A stretch of 18,001 nt of DNA, taken from NCBI GenBank assembly GCA_049522565.1, contig JBEKNT010000104.1, forward strand, positions 1 to 18,001. Direction: 5' to 3'. This DNA is from JASHVB01 sp049522565 (GTDB taxonomy: Bacteria > Pseudomonadota > Alphaproteobacteria > Acetobacterales > Acetobacteraceae). Positions 9,769 to 16,438 of the stretch are shown here, in pieces (positions within the stretch are counted from its first letter, which is position 1; every line of letters begins with the position of its first letter). The position numbers and the translations under genes are program-made. The notes under the pieces are model-generated. The model searched no databases and was not told where the DNA came from. It was given only the letters and a program-made list of their open reading frames with translations.

Positions 9769-9833
9769 GAACATGCCGCGCGAGCAACGGCCAAAGCGGG
9801 ATCGGAAATCACTCTTTCAAGGTGACGGCCAGA

Positions 9834-9848
9834 CCTGACCCGATCAGG
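9834..9848. promoter_or_regulatory. Inverted repeat CCTGA-N5-TCAGG upstream of the giant repeat gene
   Basis: Perfect 5-bp arms flank a 5-base centre, about 65-80 bases upstream of the candidate -35 box. It could be an operator half-pair or a chance dyad. It does not end in a T-run, so a terminator for the upstream glycosyltransferase gene is unlikely. Confidence 0.25.
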
Positions 9849-9860
9849 CTCGGCAGGTGC

Positions 9861-9873
9861 CAACTAATAGTTG
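9861..9873. promoter_or_regulatory. Perfect inverted repeat CAACTAATAGTTG, possible operator
   Basis: Six-base arms (CAACTA / TAGTTG) surround a single A. The site is AT-rich within a GC-rich intergenic region and lies 12 bases from the CCTGA dyad. Position about 90-100 bases upstream of the candidate -35 box would suit an activator site. No regulator family can be assigned from sequence alone. Confidence 0.3.
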
Positions 9874-10085
9874 CTTGAGAGGTACTACAAACTGTCGCGC
9901 AGATGGCGCTGGACCTATGCGAAGTGTCTGCCGTGGCCGATCGCCCCGTCCATGACAACGCTGCCCGAGGCCGCCCACGGGCGCTTGCGCGCATTACCAT
10001 CGTCTCGGCCGATGCCGTGCAAGACGATGTTGTGCCGATCGGGATTGTTTTGATGCTCTGCCGATCCATAGCGGAAATAGCGGGT

Positions 10086-11417
10086 TCATGCGCCTCGCCG
10101 AGCAGCGCCGCCGGCCAGGCGCCGGACGACGGGAGGGCCGTCGGAGCGGTCGGGGATGCCGCGGTAGACCCGCAGATAACCATCTGCCATGTCCGCCCGG
10201 GTGGGCGGCTGCGGCAATGCGTCGTGGAGGCGCTGCCATAATCCGTCCTCGGTGCAGGCCCGGCGCATGACGGCAGCAAGCGCGCGTGGATCGCCCATTT
10301 CGAAGTGCAAACCGTCCACTTCGTCGGTCACCCGCTCAGCCATGCCGCCGACGTTAGAACAGATCACCGGCTTGCCGAACATCCAGGCTTCGGAAATCAC
10401 CAGGCCGAAGATTTCCCACCAGATCGAAGGCACGATGCACCAGTCGATGCGAGCCATCCGCGTATGCAATTGATCGACATGGTATGAGCCATTGCATACC
10501 ACCAGCCGCTCAGTCGCCGGCAGCCTGGTCTCGGCGGCAAGAAAGCTCTCAATCTCCTTGCGAATTTCCGGCGTCGCAAAACGCATGTTGTCGCCGTTGA
10601 TCGCAACGGAAAAGTCGGTGAAGCCCTCGCTGCGAAGCAGTTGCACGGCACGCAGCAGGATATGCACGCCCTTGACGTCATGCAGTTGCCCAAAGAATCC
10701 GAAACGGTTCTTTGGCCCCGAAGCAGGCTTGAGCACGATGCCGGCTGCATAGGAGCGTTGCCCGTTTTGGATATGGAATATCTTATTCCGCGGCAGGCCC
10801 CAGCTCACGTAGTGTCCAATCATGAATTGGCTGGGGCAGGCGAAGCAATCAACGTGGCTGAGGTGCTGCATGAACCAAAGTTTGCGCACCATGAATTCTT
10901 CTGGCCCACGCTCAGGAAAGCATTGATGGCAGCGAACCTGGCTCGCCTGCTCGCAGAGCGACTGATCGGTGCGCCTTACCATATGACCATTGGCCGCGCA
11001 GATCGCCAGGAACTCGTGGAACGTAAAGATGATGCGGCAGTGCGGCAGGGTACGGCGCGTGACGCTGAGCAAGTCGATGCCAAAGGTCATGAAATGGTGG
11101 AAATGCACCACGTCCGGGCGGATCGTATTCAAGAATTCAACGAAAGCCTCAATCAGCAACGGCTCGGCCAGCTTGTGCCACCAATGATCGTAGTCTCGGC
11201 TAAGGAACAGAAATTCGTCTTCCCGGCCGTCAAAGCCCGTGATGCGGGCCCCCGCCTTGAACAGACCGGGCGTGCTTTCGTCGGTCGAGGCAAGCAGGCA
11301 CACGCGGACATCAGGCCGTTGGCGCAACTCCTGGAAAAGTTCGTAACAGACTTGTTGCGCACCGCCACGCATCAACTCTGGGTGGTGAAGGCTGACGAGC
11401 AGAATCCTTGTCGGCAT
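10086..11417 (-). CDS. Glycosyltransferase family 4 (GT-B fold)
   Basis: Product of 443 residues, transferring a sugar from a nucleotide-activated donor in the cytoplasm; donor and acceptor cannot be read from sequence. The N-terminus MPTRILLVSLHHPELMRGGA is a typical GT-B first strand with a Gly loop. The middle carries a cysteine cluster (C-x8-C-x2-CF) followed by an FMVRKLWF helix, a pattern I associate with a subset of family-4 enzymes. The C-terminal donor domain begins FGFFGQLHDVKG and has the E-x7-E motif in WEIFGLVISEA (about residues 335-343), followed by GKPVICSNVGGMAE. The same frame is open upstream to 11624, but that extension overlaps the preceding gene and is low-complexity, so ATG at 11417 is preferred. 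It starts 8 bases after the stop of the upstream glycosyltransferase, so the two are probably cotranscribed. Its Shine-Dalgarno is poor, suggesting translational coupling. Confidence 0.9.
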   Translation of the reverse strand: MPTRILLVSLHHPELMRGGAQQVCYELFQELRQRPDVRVCLLASTDESTPGLFKAGARITGFDGREDEFLFLSRDYDHWWHKLAEPLLIEAFVEFLNTIRPDVVHFHHFMTFGIDLLSVTRRTLPHCRIIFTFHEFLAICAANGHMVRRTDQSLCEQASQVRCHQCFPERGPEEFMVRKLWFMQHLSHVDCFACPSQFMIGHYVSWGLPRNKIFHIQNGQRSYAAGIVLKPASGPKNRFGFFGQLHDVKGVHILLRAVQLLRSEGFTDFSVAINGDNMRFATPEIRKEIESFLAAETRLPATERLVVCNGSYHVDQLHTRMARIDWCIVPSIWWEIFGLVISEAWMFGKPVICSNVGGMAERVTDEVDGLHFEMGDPRALAAVMRRACTEDGLWQRLHDALPQPPTRADMADGYLRVYRGIPDRSDGPPVVRRLAGGAARRGA

Positions 11418-11425
11418 GGGCGTCG

Positions 11426-13207
11426 TCAGCGGCTGCGGGGTCGCGTGAGCCGGCCGGCAATCCGCTTGGCTGCCGGTGCCGGTGGCGCGCTCGGCTTTTG
11501 TGGTGAGGTCCGTCCGGCAGTCGGGGACTCTTCGGCCGATTGGGTACGCGACAGCTTGTGCCGGGGCGTCCGGCCGACAAGTTCCGGAATGATGGTTGCT
11601 TCCCAGTTGCGCGAAAACAGCCACCGGTTCAGCAGAGACCCGCCTTCATGTTCCGGCAGTCTTTGCGAGCCCTTACCCTCGAGGTGCCACATTCGCAGAT
11701 CGTGCAGCCAGACCGGCACTCCGGCCCGCAGGCTCTTGAGGCAGAGGTCTGCGTCCTCATAATGACCGAACACATAGTCTTCAGTGTACCCGCCAAGCTT
11801 CTCGAACCAGGCACGCTCCACAGAGATGAATGCGCCCGTAACGGCTGGTACCGGCCGCGATTCGGCGAACTGCGTCGCCCAAACCGGCGCGCCCTTGCCA
11901 TAATGCTCCACGCGAATCAGGTTTCGACGGGTAATGCCTGCCTCGGAGGTGTGGACGCCCACATCCACGTCGAAATACATGCCGCCATGCATCAGCGAGC
12001 CATCGTCGTAGCAAAGTGTTGAACCAAACAGTCGGACCTGCTGCGCCGGCAGCGAGGCAACCAGGTCGGAATGACGCTGTGCCCAGTCGCGCTGTTGGGG
12101 GAATACGTCAGGGTTCACACAAAGGAGGCGATCGCTTTGCGCGAATTGCACCGCCACATTATTTGCCGGTCCAAACCCGGCGTTGCCGGACTGAAACACG
12201 AGAGTCTGGGCGAGACCATAGACCATCTCGGCAATCCGCGCCTCGCGCTGCAGTTGGTCAATCAGCTCCGGGCTGTTGATGACATAGATGAACTCATAAT
12301 CCTCAATTCCCGGCCCGTGCGCGTATGCGCTCGCCTGGAGGAACAGGTAGTCGGCAATACCGAACAACGGCACGATGATGGAGCCCTTGAAGCGCTTGCG
12401 CTGCTGACCGAAGCGCTCGGCGGTCGCGGCCGTGGTGATCGCGCGTGAGATCGATCGGTTGAACACGGTCAATGCATCGCCGGCACCACGGTCCAGGTTG
12501 GCACAGGCCTCGATCCATGGATTGCCGAAATACTTGCTTGTGACAAAATAGGTCATGACCGAACCGCGCAATTCGGTATCGCCGCGGACGACCGGGATGC
12601 GCTGAATCACTGTCATCGCGCCATTCGCGAAGCGCAACTCGATCCGCCATTCCGTGCCAATGCCCGTCGCGTGCCGATAAGAGCGAGTCTGGGGTGCGGC
12701 GAACACCCAGAACCCGTAGTGATAGGGGCTCGACGATTGAACGACGGCTTCGACGTCGGCGCGGCGCAGGCGGCATAGCTGCGTCCAGTCACGCGACAAA
12801 GCCCGAGCCGGTCCTGCGCTGATCGCTACCAATTGGTTGTAGCGATCATCCGTCCAGCCGACCAGAAACACGGCGCCGGAATCGGAGACAGTAAATGCGT
12901 CTATGCTGATTGGCGGAGCTTCCGGCTCTATCGCAGCGGAGGCAGAAGCCTCGGCGAGGTCACAATCCTGCGTTATCTGCCGAATATAGTGAGGATCTTG
13001 CAGGCGGCGTTCCATCCGCCCTGCCAGAAGGTAATGCTGCAACCCGGACGTCAACTCGCCGCGCGCTATCGCCTGAGCCACATCCGGGAAGGCACGAATA
13101 TAGGTCTCCTCGTCGAAGCTGCCCTCGATATCGGGTATCGCCGGCACGCGCGACGCAAGTTGAGCGCGCCGGGGGCGGTTGGGCTTGGGGCTGGTATCAT
13201 CGGGCAT
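11426..13207 (-). CDS. Multidomain glycosyltransferase, family-2-like C-terminal domain
   Basis: Product of 593 residues. Residues about 30-72 hold an 'F-DEETYIRAFPDVAQAI...HYLLAGRMERR' module, a pattern I associate with N-termini of alphaproteobacterial glycosyltransferases and surface proteins. Residues about 100-205 form a second beta-rich domain containing VGWTDD. From about 274 (KGSIIVPLFG) to about 540 is a family-2 (GT-A) catalytic domain: NPDV at 365-368 where a DxD-type motif is expected, VTGAFISV near 457, GHYEDADLC with the ED pair at 484-485, and WHLEGKGS near 507. The C-terminal tail is Pro/Ala/Arg-rich. No membrane segments or signal peptide are seen, so it is likely cytosolic. 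The frame is open up to 13624, but the extra sequence is Arg/Cys-rich and unlike a protein; ATG at 13207 just before PDDTSPKPNRP is preferred, although its ribosome binding site is weak. First gene of a two-gene unit with the family-4 enzyme. Confidence 0.85.
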   Translation of the reverse strand: MPDDTSPKPNRPRRAQLASRVPAIPDIEGSFDEETYIRAFPDVAQAIARGELTSGLQHYLLAGRMERRLQDPHYIRQITQDCDLAEASASAAIEPEAPPISIDAFTVSDSGAVFLVGWTDDRYNQLVAISAGPARALSRDWTQLCRLRRADVEAVVQSSSPYHYGFWVFAAPQTRSYRHATGIGTEWRIELRFANGAMTVIQRIPVVRGDTELRGSVMTYFVTSKYFGNPWIEACANLDRGAGDALTVFNRSISRAITTAATAERFGQQRKRFKGSIIVPLFGIADYLFLQASAYAHGPGIEDYEFIYVINSPELIDQLQREARIAEMVYGLAQTLVFQSGNAGFGPANNVAVQFAQSDRLLCVNPDVFPQQRDWAQRHSDLVASLPAQQVRLFGSTLCYDDGSLMHGGMYFDVDVGVHTSEAGITRRNLIRVEHYGKGAPVWATQFAESRPVPAVTGAFISVERAWFEKLGGYTEDYVFGHYEDADLCLKSLRAGVPVWLHDLRMWHLEGKGSQRLPEHEGGSLLNRWLFSRNWEATIIPELVGRTPRHKLSRTQSAEESPTAGRTSPQKPSAPPAPAAKRIAGRLTRPRSR

Positions 13208-13508
13208 GAAGCTCAATCCGCTATGGCAATGGCACGGCGCGTGGCCGGGGACACCGGCAGCCGCGAAGCGCCGGCTGGTCCACAGCACGGCCGCAGAGCA
13301 GCCGGCCAGGCAGCAACAAATGTCGGCAGACCAAAGCCTATTCTGCTGCCTGGAGGAATGGTGATCAGGAGCCGCTCCATACCGATGTAGCCATATCGCG
13401 CGCGACCGGTCGTCCTGCGAGGACCCAGCCGAAAGGCGCCCCGGCACGATTGGCACATCGCAGGTCTCGCCCCAGGCGCCCAACCGTCGCCAGTTCGCAA
13501 TGTATCGG

Positions 13509-13538
13509 CATATATCTTGAAGGGGGGCCTGCTCGCAA
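13509..13538 (-). promoter_or_regulatory. Candidate promoter for the glycosyltransferase pair
   Basis: On the minus strand TTGCGA (13533-13538) and TATATG (13509-13514) are separated by 18 bases, in the most AT-rich patch of this region. It would leave a leader of about 295 bases before the ATG at 13207, which is long. Weak support; a promoter nearer the start was not obvious. Confidence 0.22.
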
Positions 13539-13584
13539 GCCCGTGAGCACATCCCGGCGGCAACCGGGCTGTCTGGCACCCCGG

Positions 13585-13601
13585 CATTCCGTAACGGAAT
13601 G
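13585..13601. promoter_or_regulatory. Perfect 17-bp palindrome CATTCCGTAACGGAATG, possible operator
   Basis: Eight-base arms CATTCCGT / ACGGAATG flank a single A. It lies about 45 bases upstream of the candidate -35 box of the glycosyltransferase pair. A perfect dyad of this length in non-coding DNA is unlikely by chance in so short a region and suits a dimeric repressor or activator. It has no T-run on either side, so it is not a typical terminator. Confidence 0.4.
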
Positions 13602-13788
13602 GCAACGCGCACTTCGCGACCCACCGGGTCTTCGCAATGGCGACGAGCGCCGGCTGATACGGTGCGGCAGCAAAATCCTCAATGTCGCGCCCAGCCCGCC
13701 GCGCGCCAGCATGGAAGCGGCGGCTTCGACGGTGGGGATCGAGCGATGCAAGGCTTAGGACCATAACCGCACGGTCCGATATTGACGA

Positions 13789-13827
13789 TGCAGCCTGGCC
13801 CGGCAGCATGGCCGGGCCAGGGCTGCA
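13789..13827 (-). terminator. Strong hairpin terminator after the amidohydrolase gene
   Basis: The arms TGCAGCCTGGCCCGG (13789-13803) and CCGGGCCAGGGCTGCA (13812-13827) pair over 15 bp with one bulged base and an 8-base loop. The hairpin begins 5 bases after the amidohydrolase stop codon. The sequence past the stem (TCGTCAATAT) is only partly T-rich, so it may be an imperfect intrinsic terminator or a transcript-stabilising hairpin. Confidence 0.6.
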
Positions 13828-13832
13828 CCGGG

Positions 13833-14915
13833 TCAGGGAGCGATGCCCAGCAGCCGCGCCGCGGTTCCCCCGAGGATCGCGATCCGCTCGTCGTCACTCA
13901 ATCCCGGCGTGCTGAGCACGAGGTCCACCTCGGTGCTGGTCCACGGGAACGGGTAGTCGGTTCCGATCATGATCTGGCTGGAGCCGGTTTCCGCGATCAG
14001 GTGACGCAAGGCCTCGGGTGTAAAGACGATCGTATCGAAATAGAGCTGTCCGTCCTTCAGATACGCGGTCGGATTTTTCTTGGGCAGCTTGCCGACCCGG
14101 TCAGGGAAGCACCTTGTCACCGCATCCGAACGGTTGGCATAGGACGGCAGAAACCCACCGCCATGCGCCGCACAGATCTTGAGACCGGGGAAACGGTCCA
14201 GCGTGCCCTCGAAGATCAGGTGCGACAGGGCTATGGTGGTTTCCAGCGGGTTGCCGATCGTGTTGGTCAACAACCCGCTGCCGGCGAGCCGGCCGCTCGG
14301 TTCCAGTTCGCGTGTGCCAAGCGGGTGCATGAAGACGAGAACGCCGAGTTCCTCGCACTTGGCCCAGAACGGATGGAACCGCGGGTTGGCCAATTCCTCG
14401 CCGGCGACGCTGCCGGCCACGCCGACACCGCGGAAGCCCAGCTTCTTGACGGCGTATTCCACCTGCTCCGCGGCGAGTTCGGGGTGTTGCAGGGCCGCCG
14501 TCGCGAAGCCAACGAACCGGTCGGGGCTGGCCGCACAAAATTCCACCAGCGTCTCGTTCTGGACCTTGATCAGCTCGGCGGCGACGTCGCGCTCGGCACG
14601 GTACCAGTAGGGGTTGATACTCAGCGCCTCGACATCGATGCCTTGCGCGTCCATCGCCGCGATGCGGGTGCTTGTGTCATGCATCAGCAAGCCCGGTGCT
14701 TCGAGGGGATGATGGATCAGCGCCGCGGCCGCCGGGACGATGCAGTGGGCGTGCACGTCGACGGTCTTGACCCGTTTGCCGTTGACCACCACCTCGCGCC
14801 GCCGCCCCCCGGCCTGCGGTTGCGAGCCGGGCGGCGGCACCGCGGCGGTCATCCCGCAGCCGATGAATGCGATGCCGGCCAGCGCGCCGGCGAGCAGATC
14901 CCCAGGTATAGGCAT
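13833..14915 (-). CDS. Amidohydrolase family 2 (ACMSD-like) with possible lipoprotein signal
   Basis: Product of 360 residues with a TIM-barrel metal-dependent hydrolase/decarboxylase pattern of the ACMSD-like family (PF04909 type). Candidate metal ligands are H55 and H57 (DVHAHC), H197 (VFMHP), H251 (CAAHGGG) and D320 (GTDYPFPW). The HxH form resembles ACMSD itself rather than the ExA form of some aromatic-acid decarboxylases. Residues 1-20 form a hydrophobic stretch ending FIGC, which resembles a weak lipobox with Cys20, followed by a Pro/Gln/Gly-rich linker to about residue 37 before the catalytic domain. This suggests an envelope-located enzyme, unusual for the family. The start at 14915 is backed by GGAGGAGG seven bases upstream. 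The gene stands alone between tRNA-Phe and a strong hairpin. Substrate unknown; aromatic acid or related catabolism is family-level inference. Confidence 0.87.
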   Translation of the reverse strand: MPIPGDLLAGALAGIAFIGCGMTAAVPPPGSQPQAGGRRREVVVNGKRVKTVDVHAHCIVPAAAALIHHPLEAPGLLMHDTSTRIAAMDAQGIDVEALSINPYWYRAERDVAAELIKVQNETLVEFCAASPDRFVGFATAALQHPELAAEQVEYAVKKLGFRGVGVAGSVAGEELANPRFHPFWAKCEELGVLVFMHPLGTRELEPSGRLAGSGLLTNTIGNPLETTIALSHLIFEGTLDRFPGLKICAAHGGGFLPSYANRSDAVTRCFPDRVGKLPKKNPTAYLKDGQLYFDTIVFTPEALRHLIAETGSSQIMIGTDYPFPWTSTEVDLVLSTPGLSDDERIAILGGTAARLLGIAP

Positions 14916-14922
14916 GTCCGTC

Positions 14923-14930
14923 CCTCCTCC
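14923..14930 (-). promoter_or_regulatory. Ribosome binding site of the amidohydrolase
   Basis: GGAGGAGG on the minus strand, seven bases before the ATG at 14915. It decides for the longer start that includes the putative lipoprotein signal, over the internal Met22, whose upstream sequence is a poor match. Confidence 0.75.
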
Positions 14931-14977
14931 ATGCTTGTTTGGTTAGTCCGCGGGCCTGCTACGCCTCGATCGCGGAA

Positions 14978-14997
14978 TCGCCGGACCGGTTCGGCGA
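14978..14997 (-). terminator. Weak hairpin after tRNA-Phe
   Basis: TCGCCG (14978-14983) pairs with CGGCGA (14992-14997) around an 8-base loop, 10 bases beyond the tRNA 3' end. Only TT follows the stem in the direction of transcription, so termination strength is doubtful. Confidence 0.3.
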
Positions 14998-15006
14998 GAT
15001 CAGGGA

Positions 15007-15082
15007 TGGTGCCCAGGGGCGGAATCGAACCACCGACACTGCGATTTTCAGTCGCATGCTCTACCAACTGAGCTACCTGGGC
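15007..15082 (-). tRNA. tRNA-Phe (anticodon GAA), CCA encoded
   Basis: A complete cloverleaf of 76 bases: acceptor GCCCAGG / CCTGGGC, D-arm GCTCAGTTGGTAGAGC, anticodon stem TGCGA / TCGCA with loop CTGAAAA (GAA anticodon), variable loop GTGTC, T-arm GGTGG-TTCGATT-CCGCC with one G-T pair, discriminator A and genome-encoded CCA (15007-15009). It lies 52 bases downstream of yacG and may be transcribed with it. The 3' end points towards the accessory genes, which makes it a possible integration target. Confidence 0.95.
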
Positions 15083-15134
15083 ACGAGGCAGGCGCTGTGG
15101 CGGCCCGAGGCCATACAGGATGCCCGCCGGCCGA

Positions 15135-15350
15135 TCAAGCCGCGTCAGGCCCTTCGTCGGAGATCGAGGGCGGGTCCTCGTCCAATTCGGCCGCCGGCCC
15201 GGGAATGCGGTACTGCCCGGTCAGCCAGCGGCCCAGGTCCACATCGGCGCAGCGCGTGCTGCAAAATGGCCGAGTCGCCGCGACGGACGGCTTGCCGCAT
15301 ACCGGGCAGCGCGGGCTGGTGGATGCAGTTTTGGGCATGCGCACGATCAT
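15135..15350 (-). CDS. yacG: YacG-type zinc-binding protein, DNA gyrase inhibitor family
   Basis: Product of 71 residues. Four cysteines at 15, 18, 30 and 34 (CPVC ... FCSTRC) form the treble-clef zinc site of the YacG family, followed by the diagnostic ADVDLGRWLTGQYRIPG. In Escherichia coli the family member binds GyrB and inhibits gyrase; here that is family knowledge only. The tail is acidic. The start at 15350 overlaps the rng stop as ATGA, supporting translational coupling; an internal Met5 is an alternative. The position after rng is conserved in many Alphaproteobacteria. Confidence 0.93.
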   Translation of the reverse strand: MIVRMPKTASTSPRCPVCGKPSVAATRPFCSTRCADVDLGRWLTGQYRIPGPAAELDEDPPSISDEGPDAA

Positions 15351-16438
15351 GGCGCCTCCATGGTCCAGGCGTTTCCCGCCAGCATCGGGTCGCTGCGCAG
15401 GATCAAGGTGCGCCCGGTGCGACGAGCCAGGTCTGCCACCGCCGCACGGTCCTGTTCCAGCGCGCTCACCACGGCCGGGGCCGCGCGCAGGGCAGGCATG
15501 CGGCTGGGATTTGCGGACGCAGACGCGGCGATTTCCCGCAACGCCACCAGGCCCGCGGCATGCGGCCCGGCCAGCAGCTCGTGCAAGGGCGGATGAATGC
15601 GCGGACGAACAATCTCCGCCAGCCCCAGCGCGGTGAAGCCCAGCAAGCGGGGATGCCCCGGATCGTCGGCCAGCGCCTCCGCCAGGGCCGGACCCAGCGC
15701 CGAGCGCCGCCGCGCCGGCAATCCCGCGAGATCCACCAGGATCGCACCGGACAGGTTGCGCAGGCGGATCTGCCGCGCCAGGGTGGGCAGCAGGGCTCGA
15801 TTGATCGCCAGGTGACCGCCGGTTGCCGCGCCGGTATCCACGTCGATCGCTACCAGCGCCGAGGTCGGCTGGAACGACAGCCGCGCACCGTTCGGCAGCA
15901 CAAGTTCGGGTTGGGCCAGCGCGTCGATCTGTCCGAGCACGTCGTCGTCGAACAGCGGCGTGCGGACGGCAAGCCGGGCGCCAAGCGCCGGACGCAAAGC
16001 AGCGGCAAGCGCCAGATCGTCCACCCAGACCGCGGCTTCGGGGTGCAGCGCCGCCAGCCGCTCGACCGCGCCGGGACCGCGGCGCAGCAGCGCCGGCGCT
16101 CCATTGCCCACCCTCGCCTGCGCTTCCCCGGACAGCCGAGCGCTAAGCCGCGGCCCCTTGCCGCCCTGCGCCGCGCGGATGACCCGCATGCCCAGGACTG
16201 TGCCTTCGGTCGCGGTTTTGCCGCCCTCGGTATCGGGCAGGAAGCCATCCGCGCCGTCCAACGCCACGAAGGCCCCGCCCAGCGCGGGTGCCCGCGCTGC
16301 AATGCGGCCGCGATGCAAGTCCCCGACGCCGTCCGGCGCGCCTGGCCGCCAGATCGCGTAGTCCAGCAGGTCGTCGCCGCGCAGCACCGCGACACGCACC
16401 TCGCCCGGACTGGCAGCGGCCAGGATGCGCGTGGTCAC
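15347..16438 (-). CDS. rng: Ribonuclease E/G family protein, short form (RNase G)
   Basis: Product of 363 residues, an endoribonuclease of the RNase E/G family acting in rRNA and mRNA processing. Residues about 35-100 form the S1-like RNA-binding region (GDLHRGRIAARAPALGGAFVAL). The catalytic DNase I-like region carries ALVAIDVDTG with D199 and, later, LSGAILVDLAGL with D236, corresponding to the two Mg-binding aspartates of RNase E. The CPxC zinc-link and the C-terminal extension of long RNase G/E proteins are absent, so it is clearly shorter than the roughly 490-residue E. coli RNase G. The start is GTG at 16438, overlapping the maf TGA stop as GTGA; the upstream open frame to 16738 overlaps maf and is rejected. 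Whether this short form keeps full activity is not visible. Confidence 0.9.
   Translation of the reverse strand: MTTRILAAASPGEVRVAVLRGDDLLDYAIWRPGAPDGVGDLHRGRIAARAPALGGAFVALDGADGFLPDTEGGKTATEGTVLGMRVIRAAQGGKGPRLSARLSGEAQARVGNGAPALLRRGPGAVERLAALHPEAAVWVDDLALAAALRPALGARLAVRTPLFDDDVLGQIDALAQPELVLPNGARLSFQPTSALVAIDVDTGAATGGHLAINRALLPTLARQIRLRNLSGAILVDLAGLPARRRSALGPALAEALADDPGHPRLLGFTALGLAEIVRPRIHPPLHELLAGPHAAGLVALREIAASASANPSRMPALRAAPAVVSALEQDRAAVADLARRTGRTLILRSDPMLAGNAWTMEAP

Larger units (their letters stand above)
9705..10085. other. 381-base intergenic region between the glycosyltransferase pair and the giant repeat gene
   Basis: No credible gene is seen on either strand here. It holds the ribosome binding site, a candidate promoter and two inverted repeats listed separately. 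I see no clear rho-independent terminator after the glycosyltransferase stop at 10086, so read-through from the glycosyltransferase genes into the giant gene is possible. Confidence 0.6.
13208..13788. other. 580-base region without a convincing gene, upstream of the glycosyltransferase pair
   Basis: Open frames exist on both strands but their products are Arg/Cys/Pro-rich, and in the stretch I sampled no frame shows a third-position G/C preference. One minus-strand frame (13365-13751) starts with a protein-like segment, SIPTVEAAASMLARGGLGA, then degenerates; this could be a gene remnant. The region also holds a perfect 17-bp palindrome and a candidate promoter, listed separately. Confidence 0.5.

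Noticed and set aside
10641..11762. Plus-strand open frame opposite the family-4 glycosyltransferase
   Set aside because: The minus-strand frame carries complete glycosyltransferase motifs; the plus-strand product shows none.
13208..13624. N-terminal extension of the family-2-like glycosyltransferase
   Set aside because: The extra 139 residues are Cys/Arg-rich with no domain and lack coding character; ATG at 13207 gives a natural N-terminus.
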